Shown piece by piece: positions 1 to 6,434 of a stretch of DNA of 9,491 nt. Positions within the stretch are counted from its first letter, which is position 1. Each line of letters starts with the position of its first letter. A model generated the notes under the pieces. The model was given only the letters and a program-made list of their open reading frames with translations. It had not been told where the DNA came from and did not search any database. This stretch comes from Lentisphaerota bacterium (lineage in GTDB: Bacteria; Verrucomicrobiota; Lentisphaeria; Oligosphaerales; JAFGRS01): the NCBI GenBank assembly GCA_012514865.1, contig JAAYZO010000225.1, positions 1 through 9,491 of the forward strand. The letters run 5' to 3'. The position numbers and the translations under genes are program-made.

Positions 1-840
1 GCCCTGCGCCAGGAGGCCGCCTGCGTCTTCCTGGCCGGCAATCACGAGGACATGCTCATGCAGTTCCTCCGCCAGGACGAACTCTACGAGCGCTTCGGCA
101 ACCTCTGGCTCGAGGCCAACGACGGCGCCGAGACGGCCGCCTCGCTCACGGAAGACCCGGCGCTGCTGCCGCGGCTCTTCGACCCCGCCGCGCGCGCCGC
201 GATCACGCCGGCCGACCTCGCCATACCACCCCGCTACCGGGAGTTCATCGAGACCCTCGCCTATGCCCACAGCGAGACCTTCACCGGCGCCGCACAGACT
301 CTCAGGTTCGCCTTCTGCCATGGCCTCCTGCATGGCGACGGCGACACCCCCGGCGGCTCGGGCGGACCCACCACCATCGAGGAACAGCTCGCCCTGCGCA
401 CCTACGACCAGTTCCACAACTACCGCCGCGACCGCAATATCTGGATCGAAGACCTCCATGTCTGGAACCGCGACGTCAGCCTCGGACGCTACGGCGACTA
501 CATCCTCGTGCATGGCCACACGCCCACCGTCGTCCTCGACCGCTTCCTCCCCGACCTCGGCTCCTACGTCTGCTCGTCCGGCCTGCCGCACCTCGCCTTC
601 GAGCAGGGCGTCGTGACCGTCCGGCGCGAGCGCGGCGGCCTGGACTTCGAGGCCCGCCTCGCCGACATCACCACCATCGACATCGATACCGGCGCAGTCT
701 ACGGCAAGTGCCTCACGGCCCTCCGACTCGACGAGGAGGACATGCTCGGCCGCGGCATCGTGACCGCCTGCCAGGTCCGCATGGACTGCCCTCACCGCCA
801 CGGCCAGGATTACCGCACCCTGGAGTTCCGCTTCCGCTGA
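1..840 (+). CDS. PPP-family metallophosphatase (serine/threonine phosphatase-like), 5' partial
   Basis: This reading frame is open from the first base of the window and stops at TGA 838-840, so the gene begins upstream; 279 residues are visible. The fragment opens just before the calcineurin-like metal-binding motif GNHED (visible residues 13-17). It then shows a conserved FCHG (H107), the second metal-site motif HGHTP (171-175), and a C-terminal IDIDTGAVYG (226-235) followed by LTALRL, the usual ending of bacterial PPP-type phosphatases. The first two family motifs (GDxHG and GDxxDRG) must lie upstream of base 1. The ATG at 52 is internal, because it lies after GNHED. Family knowledge predicts a soluble two-metal phosphoesterase acting on phosphoserine/phosphothreonine proteins or small phosphate esters. 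The substrate is not visible. It is convergent with the SUMF1 gene. The family call is firm; protein phosphatase versus another phosphoesterase is open. Confidence 0.85.
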   Translation, partial: ALRQEAACVFLAGNHEDMLMQFLRQDELYERFGNLWLEANDGAETAASLTEDPALLPRLFDPAARAAITPADLAIPPRYREFIETLAYAHSETFTGAAQTLRFAFCHGLLHGDGDTPGGSGGPTTIEEQLALRTYDQFHNYRRDRNIWIEDLHVWNRDVSLGRYGDYILVHGHTPTVVLDRFLPDLGSYVCSSGLPHLAFEQGVVTVRRERGGLDFEARLADITTIDIDTGAVYGKCLTALRLDEEDMLGRGIVTACQVRMDCPHRHGQDYRTLEFRFR

Positions 841-885
841 CGGCCCGGCCATCGGCGCACCCACGGCCGCGACGCGTCATGCGAG

Positions 886-978
886 CCGGCATGGGTGCCG
901 GTGAGCAGGCCGCGCCAGCCACGCGCGCCCTCCCCGGGCGCCGCCCACGGCGCCTGAAGAGCGGCTGGGGACAGCCGC
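886..978. repeat. Three tandem GC-rich hairpins downstream of the phosphatase gene
   Basis: Three inverted repeats follow one another in the convergent gap. The first pairs CCGGCA (886-891) with TGCCGG (896-901) across a 4-nt loop. The second pairs GGCGCCG (937-943) with CGGCGCC (948-954) across loop CCCA, extendable to 935-956 with one G-U pair. The third pairs GCGGCTG (961-967) with CAGCCGC (972-978) around GGGA, which fits the GNRA tetraloop pattern. None is followed by a T-run, so they are not textbook intrinsic terminators. They may stabilise the 3' end of the phosphatase mRNA, halt transcription in another way, or be structured repeat DNA. GC-rich sequence makes short stems common by chance, so confidence in function is modest. 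Confidence 0.35.
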
Positions 979-1008
979 CACTACAGCCAGGTCACCGGCG
1001 CGGCACGT

Positions 1009-1056
1009 AGGTCCACGGCGCCGTCCGTGGACCTTCCGGGCGCCGGCAGCGCCCGG
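1009..1056. terminator. Double hairpin between convergent genes, possible bidirectional terminator without U-tract
   Basis: A perfect 10-bp stem, AGGTCCACGG (1009-1018) and CCGTGGACCT (1025-1034), encloses a 6-nt loop. After one base, a second perfect 8-bp stem follows, CCGGGCGC (1036-1043) and GCGCCCGG (1049-1056), with loop CGGCA. A weaker 6-bp stem with one G-U pair follows at 1064-1080. The location, between the phosphatase stop on plus and the SUMF1-protein stop on minus, is where a shared terminator is expected. Neither strand carries a T-run after the stems, so termination is only inferred. The remainder of the gap, 1081-1179, shows nothing recognisable. Confidence 0.4.
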
Positions 1057-1179
1057 GAGACGGCTGGCGTGGTGCGCCGGATCTGACAAGGCGGAACATC
1101 GCGTCGAGACACGATCTTCCCTACGAGCCACCCCGCGGACACACGACCGCCGGAACCGACACGGCACCTCGCCGCCGCA

Positions 1180-3426
1180 TCACTGGGCTTCTGGCGTCTC
1201 GTCTGCCGCAGGCTTGCCGGGGTGCGTGCCGGGCGCCCGTTCGGCGTGTCCGGCGGCGCCGGACGGCGGCGGGGTGTAGGCCAGGCGCAGCCCCAGAGAG
1301 GGACTGCGGGTCGAGGCCGGGTTCTCGTCACGATGCGCCGAGGTGCAACTCGTGGCGTCGTCACACCAGGATCCGCCCCGGCCGACGCGGAGGTCCTGCA
1401 CCGCGGTGTAGCGTCCGGCGACGTCCGCCCAGAGGGCCTGGCCGAGGGGCCGGGCGTCACCGTCGACGCCCCTGGGGTCGACGGCCGGCCCGCTGGTATA
1501 CGTGCCATAGCGGTCATGGCACCACTCCCAGACATTGCCGTGCATATCGTGGAGGCCCCAGGCATTCGGGCGGCGTTGCCCGACCTCGTGAGTGCAGTTG
1601 CCGCTGTTGGCGTGGTACCAGGCGCACTCGACGAGGTCCTCATGGCGATCGCCGACGCTGTACATGGCGGCGCTCCCGGCCCGGCAGGCGTACTCCCACT
1701 CTGCCTCGGTCGGAAGCCGGAAGGTCCCCAGGCCCATCCGGTTCAGCCTGCGGATGAACTCGAGGCACTCGCGCCAGGAAACCTGCTCCACCGGCCTTCG
1801 GTCGCCCTTGAACCAACTCGGGTTGGAGCCCATCACCACCTGCCACTGCGCCTGAGTCACCTCGTACCTCCCGAGGTAGAACGGCTGTGAGATGACGACC
1901 TCATGCACGGGCCCCTCGTCCTCCGCGTTCGTCGAGCCCATCAGGAACCGGCCTGGACGCAGGAGAACGAGGTCGAGCCGGACGCCATTGCCGAGGTCAA
2001 GCTCGAGCGTGCGCTTCAGGCCGGAGATGACGCGGACACGGGCGCGCAGGCGTTCGAGCCGCGGCTCTGCGGGCGCGATAGCCTCAAGGGTCTTGAGCAG
2101 GTCCTCGGCTGCGAAGGCACTCCCGCGGTCGATGGCCTCTTCGGTAGCCGCGACCAGCGGCGCGGTGCGGTCGGCATTGGCGGCGGTGAGCGCCTGCGCC
2201 GACGCCGCCTGCAGTGCCGCGGCGGCGGCCTGGAGCCCGTCGATAGCCCCCATGGTGTCTCCTGCCTCGGCACTGGCCTCGGCGGACGCCGCCATCTGCC
2301 GGGCCTCGGCGGCGGCCTCCGGCGCATGCGCCTCGAGGATGTCCGGCCGCGCCGCAGCCTGTGCGGCGGTCCAAGCGCGAAGGGCTCTGGCATAGCCGTC
2401 CGCAAGGGCTGCCTCCGACTGTGCCGCCGCGAAGTACTCCACTGCCAGGGAATACAAACGCGAGGCCTTGCGCAGGCTCTCCTGGGCAAGAGCGGAGTCG
2501 GCGTCGGCGAGCGCCTGGCGGCCGCGCTCGAAGGCAGCGGTTCGCACGTCGGTGGCGAAGGCCCTGTCAGCCAGCGCCATGGCATCCCGTGCGGTGCGGC
2601 CCAGCGCTGCGGCGGCATCGCGCCGGATCTGCACTTCGGCGGCTCCGACGTAGTGCTTCCGCGCCTCAGAGAAGAGGATCCTGGCGTGACCGTAGGCGCG
2701 CTCCTCCAAGGCTCTGGTGGCGGCTGCCTCGGCTCGCAGGGCATGGCAGAGGCGTTCCGGGAGCGCGCAGCGGCAGAGCCATGTCCGGAAGTCGATCGAG
2801 GCGTGCGGCTGGCCCGGGTTACCCTCGGGCAGGTCGCGCACCTGAGCCCGCGCGCTCAGCATGGCGGTGCGTGCCGCCACCGCGACGTCGAGGGTCGTCG
2901 CCTCGTCGACGACGACCAGGGCCTCCAGGGCCGCCGCGGCCTTGCAGAGATCCGCGGTCGCCAGCTCAACGTGTCCTTCGTACGCAAGGTCCTCGGCGTT
3001 CAGCACCTGCTGCCGTGCCTCGCGCATCTGCTCGGGCGTGGCAAGATCGTCGGCAAGGAGGCGGGCGCGTTCGACCCTGTCCCGAGCGGCGGCGAGGCCG
3101 TCGAGGATCCGCCTGCCATCGAGCGCCTTGCCGTAGAGCGCCGCGGCGCTGCGGAAGGCCGCCGTGCTGGCCTCATAGTGATCTCTGGTGAGGAAGGCGT
3201 TCGCCGCCACCCGCTCGGCTTCGGCCCTGTCGAGCAGCCGGCGCATGGGGGCGGCAATGTCAGGCGGAAGAAGCTCCGCCTCGCGGGCAAGGCGGGTGAC
3301 TTCGGCCTTGGCCCTCACAGCCTGCTGCAGGGTCGCCAGTTCCGGTGCACCGTGGACACACAGGCCAGACATCGCCGCAGCCGCCGCGAGAAGGAGGCAC
3401 AGGAAGAACTTGGGAGTCGTTCTCAT
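1180..3426 (-). CDS. Secreted SUMF1-domain (formylglycine-generating-enzyme-like) protein with long helical N-terminal region
   Basis: A 748-residue protein. The start at 3426 is chosen because it yields a clean Sec signal peptide (MRTTPKFF, then a Leu/Ala-rich core, probable cleavage near VHG-A around residue 25). An upstream ATG at 3513 would place an Arg-rich stretch ahead of it. AAGGAG lies 14 nt before the chosen ATG, rather far. Residues 27-470 are Ala/Glu/Arg-rich, predicted helical, with recurring F/Y-x-x-A segments near 83, 245 and 315. Residues about 478-715 form the SUMF1/FGE-sulfatase fold: FLMGST, PFYLGRYEVTQAQW, FRLPTEAEWEYACRAG, HGNVWEWC, GRGGSWCDD and LGLRLAY. Cysteines 688 and 694 lie in the active-site loop but are six apart; true aerobic FGEs have a pair five apart. 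A classic sulfatase-maturing role is therefore doubtful; many such domains bind ligands or perform other oxidations. The C-terminal tail is Pro/Ala-rich. The protein is probably extracytoplasmic. Confidence 0.85.
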   Translation of the reverse strand: MRTTPKFFLCLLLAAAAAMSGLCVHGAPELATLQQAVRAKAEVTRLAREAELLPPDIAAPMRRLLDRAEAERVAANAFLTRDHYEASTAAFRSAAALYGKALDGRRILDGLAAARDRVERARLLADDLATPEQMREARQQVLNAEDLAYEGHVELATADLCKAAAALEALVVVDEATTLDVAVAARTAMLSARAQVRDLPEGNPGQPHASIDFRTWLCRCALPERLCHALRAEAAATRALEERAYGHARILFSEARKHYVGAAEVQIRRDAAAALGRTARDAMALADRAFATDVRTAAFERGRQALADADSALAQESLRKASRLYSLAVEYFAAAQSEAALADGYARALRAWTAAQAAARPDILEAHAPEAAAEARQMAASAEASAEAGDTMGAIDGLQAAAAALQAASAQALTAANADRTAPLVAATEEAIDRGSAFAAEDLLKTLEAIAPAEPRLERLRARVRVISGLKRTLELDLGNGVRLDLVLLRPGRFLMGSTNAEDEGPVHEVVISQPFYLGRYEVTQAQWQVVMGSNPSWFKGDRRPVEQVSWRECLEFIRRLNRMGLGTFRLPTEAEWEYACRAGSAAMYSVGDRHEDLVECAWYHANSGNCTHEVGQRRPNAWGLHDMHGNVWEWCHDRYGTYTSGPAVDPRGVDGDARPLGQALWADVAGRYTAVQDLRVGRGGSWCDDATSCTSAHRDENPASTRSPSLGLRLAYTPPPSGAAGHAERAPGTHPGKPAADETPEAQ

Positions 3427-3630
3427 ACAGGCGGTCCCCGCTCCTTCCGCGAACGAATCCACCACGCCCCCGTCGGCGGCCTGCCGCGACCGCCGACGCC
3501 ACGACGCATGCATGGAGGCAGCGTTGCCGTTTCCGCGTTACACACCAATGCAGGTGCTGTGGTTCCATGTCAAGCTCGGCGGAGCGGCCTATGGCAAAGA
3601 ATAGCGGCGCCTTTCTGCCGAGGGCAGTCG

Positions 3631-3648
3631 CGCCCGGCAGCCCGGGCG
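3631..3648. repeat. Short GC-rich palindrome in the divergent intergenic region
   Basis: CGCCCGG (3631-3637) and CCGGGCG (3642-3648) form a perfect 7-bp stem with a CAGC loop. Its sequence resembles the second hairpin of the convergent gap: both contain CCGGCAGC followed, after zero or two bases, by CCGGG. This suggests a dispersed palindrome family, though such short GC-rich similarity may be chance. The stretch from 3427 to 3630, the upstream region of the SUMF1 gene, holds nothing else convincing. Confidence 0.3.
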
Positions 3649-3679
3649 GCATCCAGGCAGGGCTGTTTGAAAGTCCGGT

Positions 3680-3777
3680 TCTGGCACCCCTTCAGGGTGC
3701 GTAGTTCATGGGTTTGCGTCTCCGGGGGTCGTGCTTCCGCGCGACCCCCGGCTACGATCTGGCACCCCTTCAGGGTG
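3680..3777. repeat. Composite REP-like palindromic element: two direct 20-bp repeats flanking a long hairpin
   Basis: The same 20-bp sequence occurs exactly twice in the same orientation, at 3680-3699 and 3758-3777. Each copy contains the palindrome CACCC-CTTCA-GGGTG, which can fold as a 5-bp stem; the first copy extends it to 6 bp. Between them lies a strong hairpin at 3722-3751: CCGGGGGTCG (3722-3731) pairs perfectly with CGACCCCCGG (3742-3751). Inner bases extend this to 13 bp with one G-U pair and a TTCC loop. A further inverted pair, CGTAG (3700-3704) and CTACG (3752-3756), encloses the hairpin. No coding potential is credible here. The layout resembles REP/BIME-type intergenic elements. 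As I recall, palindromes built on CACCC...GGGTG are frequent between genes in planctomycete-like genomes, but I cannot verify that here. Confidence 0.7.
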
Positions 3778-3834
3778 GCCAGGCCGGCGCTGACGCGATC
3801 CTCGAACAGCCATGGCTTCCAGGCAGGCCCGCGG

Positions 3835-3862
3835 TTGCATTCCCGCCTGGCCGGGCTATGCT
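3835..3862 (+). promoter_or_regulatory. Candidate sigma-70-type promoter for eboD-eboE-kinase
   Basis: TTGCAT (3835-3840) and TATGCT (3857-3862) are separated by 16 bp. Each is a fair match to the -35 and -10 consensus, in a region where AT-rich hexamers are scarce. Transcription would begin near 3869, giving a leader of roughly 50 nt before the eboD ATG at 3922. The promoter lies downstream of the palindromic element, which would therefore not be in this transcript. This is consensus matching only. Confidence 0.4.
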
Positions 3863-3921
3863 CAGGGCCTTGTCGCGCTCAGCCGGCCGGCGGGGCGGCC
3901 GCGGTGCGACGCCACGGCGCC

Positions 3922-5121
3922 ATGGTCAACCGCATCACCAATGCCTTCACGGTCGCTTACGGCTACCCGGTCGTCTTCACGCATGACGTGTTCGACCCGG
4001 GCAACCCAGTCCTGTCGGACCTCTGCCGCGAGGTCGGCTACGGCCGTGGTGCGACGCCCTGCCTGGTGCTGGTCGACGCCGGCCTGTCGGCGGCGGTGCC
4101 GGGTCTGACCGACCGCATCGCAGCGTACGGCGCGGCCCATGCCGACGTCGTCGACCTGCGCCGTGCGCCGGTCTGCATCACCGGCGGCGAGGCCGCCAAG
4201 GAAGGCTGGGCCGTACCCAATCAGACCCTGCACCTCGCCACCGAGGCCGGGCTCTGCCGCCACAGCATCATCCTCGCCGTCGGCGGCGGCGCCATGCTCG
4301 ATGCCGTCGGCCTTGGCGCGGCGCTCTTCCACCGCGGGGCGCGACTGCTGCGGTTGCCGACGACCGTCCTGGCCCAGAATGACTCCGGGGTCGGCGTCAA
4401 GAACGGCATCAACCTCGGCGGCATCAAGAACCTCGCCGGCACCTTCGCTCCCCCGGCCGCGGTCGTCAACGACCTGCTGGCCCTGCGCACGCTCTCGGAC
4501 CGCGACTGGATTGCCGGCTGCGCCGAGGCCTTCAAGGTCGCGGCGATCGCCGATGCCGGCTTCCTGGCCTGGCTCGACGACCACGCCGAGGCCCTGCGTC
4601 AGCGCGACCAGGCCGCCATGGAGACCCTCGTCCAGCGCTGTGCGGCGCTGCACGCGGCTCACATCGGCGGCGGCGGCGACGCCTTCGAGGCCGGCAGTGC
4701 CCGGCCGCTCGACTTCGGGCACTGGGCGGGGCACAGGCTCGAGTCCATGACCGGCTTCGGGCTGCGCCACGGCGAGGCGGTGGCCATCGGCATGGCCCTC
4801 GACCTGGTCTACGCCTGGCGCCATGGCCTGATCGGCGCTGACGACGGCCGGCGCGTCATCGCCGCCCTGCGGCGCTGCGGGCTGCCGATCTGGCATGACC
4901 AGCTCGAGCGCCGCGCCGCCGATGGCCAGCCGGCCGTTCTGGCCGGCCTGGATGACTTCCAGCAGCACCTCGGCGGGGTCCTCCATGTCACCTTCCCCTC
5001 GCCCCTGGGGCAGCGCCGCGAGCTGACCGCGATCGACCGCCGAGCCATGTCGGCAGCCATCGCGGAGCTTCGGGATCTGCAGGCGGCCGGATCGACGGAG
5101 GGCCGAGCGCCATGCAAGTGA
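3922..5121 (+). CDS. eboD: EboD-type sugar-phosphate cyclase (3-dehydroquinate synthase superfamily)
   Basis: 399 residues. The frame stays open far upstream, but the ATG at 3922 is chosen because MVNRITNAFTVAYGYPVVFT matches the family N-terminus; no clear Shine-Dalgarno precedes it. The NAD-binding GGG is at 121-123, followed by D127. PTTVLAQNDSGVGVKNGIN (146-164) matches the dehydroquinate-synthase active-site loop, with D154, K160, K169 and N170. The zinc ligands are predicted as E202, H267 and H283, in AEAFK, DFGHWAGH and RHGEAVAIGM. The segment around 252-274, with FEAGSARPLDFGHW, is characteristic of EboD rather than housekeeping AroB. Such enzymes use NAD and a divalent metal to cyclise a sugar phosphate; EboD's substrate is not settled. 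In cyanobacteria the ebo genes are tied to moving a scytonemin precursor to the periplasm. The stop overlaps the eboE start by 10 nt, indicating co-translation. Confidence 0.88.
   Translation: MVNRITNAFTVAYGYPVVFTHDVFDPGNPVLSDLCREVGYGRGATPCLVLVDAGLSAAVPGLTDRIAAYGAAHADVVDLRRAPVCITGGEAAKEGWAVPNQTLHLATEAGLCRHSIILAVGGGAMLDAVGLGAALFHRGARLLRLPTTVLAQNDSGVGVKNGINLGGIKNLAGTFAPPAAVVNDLLALRTLSDRDWIAGCAEAFKVAAIADAGFLAWLDDHAEALRQRDQAAMETLVQRCAALHAAHIGGGGDAFEAGSARPLDFGHWAGHRLESMTGFGLRHGEAVAIGMALDLVYAWRHGLIGADDGRRVIAALRRCGLPIWHDQLERRAADGQPAVLAGLDDFQQHLGGVLHVTFPSPLGQRRELTAIDRRAMSAAIAELRDLQAAGSTEGRAPCK
5097..5101 (+). promoter_or_regulatory. Ribosome binding site of eboE inside the end of eboD
   Basis: GGAGG lies 10 nt before the eboE ATG at 5112 and within the last codons of eboD. 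It fixes the eboE start and supports translational coupling, since ribosomes ending eboD at 5121 finish beyond the eboE start. Confidence 0.65.
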
Positions 5122-6362
5122 ACCGCGACGGCACGCCCCTGCACCTGACCTACTGCCTGAACATCCACCCGGGCGAGACTTGGGCAGCGCAGCGTGCCGT
5201 CATCACCGGACCGGCAACGGCCGTGCGCGAACGGCTCGGCTGGGCGGAGCCCTTCGGGCTGGGGCTGCGCCTCGGCGCCCAGGCCGTGGCGGACCTCCAG
5301 GCACCCGAGGCCCGACTCGACCTCGCCGAGACCCTCGCCTCGGGCGACTTCTATGCCTTCACCATCAACGGCTTTCCCTACGGCACCTTCCATGGCACCC
5401 GGGTCAAAGAGGCGGTCTACGCGCCGGACTGGTCGACCCCCGAGCGGCTGACCTACACCCTGCGCCTGGCCGCGATCCTGGCCGAGCTGCTGCCCGCGGG
5501 CGTGACCGGCTCGATCAGCACGGTCCCGGGGACCTACCGCGCCTGGGCGACTCCGGACCGCCTCGAGGCCCTGGCGGCCAACCTCGCCGCCGCGGCGCTG
5601 GATCTGGCCGACCTCGAGGAACGCCGCGGCCGCCGCGTCGTCCTGGCGCTCGAGCCGGAGCCGGACTGCCTCTGGGACGAGACGGCTCTGACGATCGACG
5701 GTTTCGAGGAGGTTATCCTGCGCCGTGGGGCGGCCTGGCTGCAGCGCCGTCGCGGCGGCTCGCGCGAGGCCGCCGAGGCGATCCTGCGCCGCCACCTCGG
5801 CGTCTGCCTGGACACCTGCCACCAGGCGGTCCTCGGCGAGGATCCCTCGGCGGCGCTGCAGGCGCTGCAGTCCCGCGGCATCGCGGTGAACAAGATCCAG
5901 ATCAGCGCCGCGCCATGCTTCCAGACCTCGCCTGAGGGCCTCAAGCAGGCGAGCCGCTTCCAGGATGGCTGCTACCTCCACCAGAGCACCCTGATCACGG
6001 CCTCGGCACGCCGGCGCTATGCCGACCTCCCCGAGGCCCTCGCCGCCGCCCACGCCCTGGCTGAACCCGGCGAACTGCGCACCCACATGCATATTCCGCT
6101 GGTATTGGCGGGCGGCCCTGGCTATATCTCCTCTCGGCAGGGTCTCGACCTGGCCTTCTGGAAGATCGTGGCCGGCGGCGTGGCCCCGCATGTCGAAGTG
6201 GAGACTTACACCTTCGACGTCCTGCCGCCCGAGCTGCGCGGTCAGACTGCGGTCGAGAGCATCGCCGGCGAGCTGTCCTGGGTGCGCTGCCAGTTGGCGG
6301 CGACCGGCGGCATTCCGGCGCCGCCCGCGTCGTCCGGTGCGGGCGACCGGGCGCCGGCCTGA
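5112..6362 (+). CDS. eboE: EboE, metabolite-traffic protein with xylose-isomerase-like TIM barrel
   Basis: 416 residues from an ATG with a good ribosome site. The N-terminus LTYCLNIHPGETW (residues 12-24) is the signature opening of EboE. It is followed by TINGFPYG (84-91) and FHGTRVKEAVYAPDW, also diagnostic. The barrel carries potential metal or substrate residues in LDTCHQAV (D234, H237), HMHIPL (H325, H327) and HVEVETYTFDVLP (E362, E364), matching the sugar-phosphate isomerase/epimerase fold. The biochemical reaction of EboE is not established; the ebo set is implicated in exporting or trafficking a cyclised precursor. There is no signal peptide or membrane segment, so it is probably cytosolic and may act on the EboD product. 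The C-terminus ends in a Pro/Ala/Gly-rich tail of about 20 residues. A 6-bp hairpin (6365-6380) begins two bases after the stop but lacks a T-run, so read-through into the kinase is likely. Confidence 0.9.
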   Translation: MQVNRDGTPLHLTYCLNIHPGETWAAQRAVITGPATAVRERLGWAEPFGLGLRLGAQAVADLQAPEARLDLAETLASGDFYAFTINGFPYGTFHGTRVKEAVYAPDWSTPERLTYTLRLAAILAELLPAGVTGSISTVPGTYRAWATPDRLEALAANLAAAALDLADLEERRGRRVVLALEPEPDCLWDETALTIDGFEEVILRRGAAWLQRRRGGSREAAEAILRRHLGVCLDTCHQAVLGEDPSAALQALQSRGIAVNKIQISAAPCFQTSPEGLKQASRFQDGCYLHQSTLITASARRRYADLPEALAAAHALAEPGELRTHMHIPLVLAGGPGYISSRQGLDLAFWKIVAGGVAPHVEVETYTFDVLPPELRGQTAVESIAGELSWVRCQLAATGGIPAPPASSGAGDRAPA

Positions 6363-6423
6363 GCCGGCCGCCCGCGGCCGCAGGCGACGGCGGCCTGCAG
6401 CGTCGATCGCCGGAGTGAGCAAC

Positions 6424-6428
6424 AAGGG
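6424..6428 (+). promoter_or_regulatory. Ribosome binding site that decides the kinase start
   Basis: AAGGG abuts an ATG at 6429 but stands 6 nt before a second in-frame ATG at 6435. Only the second spacing is functional for a Shine-Dalgarno, so 6435 is preferred. The upstream ATG would add just two residues (Met-Pro). Confidence 0.55.
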
Positions 6429-6434
6429 ATGCCG

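Noticed and set aside
1362..1374. Calling the SUMF1 protein a true formylglycine-generating enzyme
   Set aside because: The cysteine spacing is off by one and no sulfatase is nearby, so only the domain family is supported.
1222..1890. Plus-strand open frame of 222 codons opposite the SUMF1 domain
   Set aside because: The minus strand here encodes unmistakable SUMF1 motifs; the plus frame has no recognisable domain.
3427..3513. Upstream ATG at 3513 as start of the SUMF1 protein
   Set aside because: It would add 29 residues rich in Arg before a well-formed signal peptide, placing the signal internally.
3568..3573. Perfect TTGACA on the minus strand as -35 box for the SUMF1 gene
   Set aside because: No acceptable -10 hexamer is found 16-18 bp away; a TGTAAC is 25 bp away, too far.
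3680..3777. CRISPR array
   Set aside because: Only two repeat copies exist, the 58-bp interval contains a strong hairpin rather than a spacer, and there are no cas genes.
1903..3921. A plus-strand frame open from 1903 straight into eboD, which would give a 1072-residue protein
   Set aside because: The part before 3922 is antisense to the SUMF1 gene and crosses the palindromic intergenic element. It has no family motifs, and homology to EboD begins only at the ATG at 3922. High GC content removes stop codons from the antisense frame.
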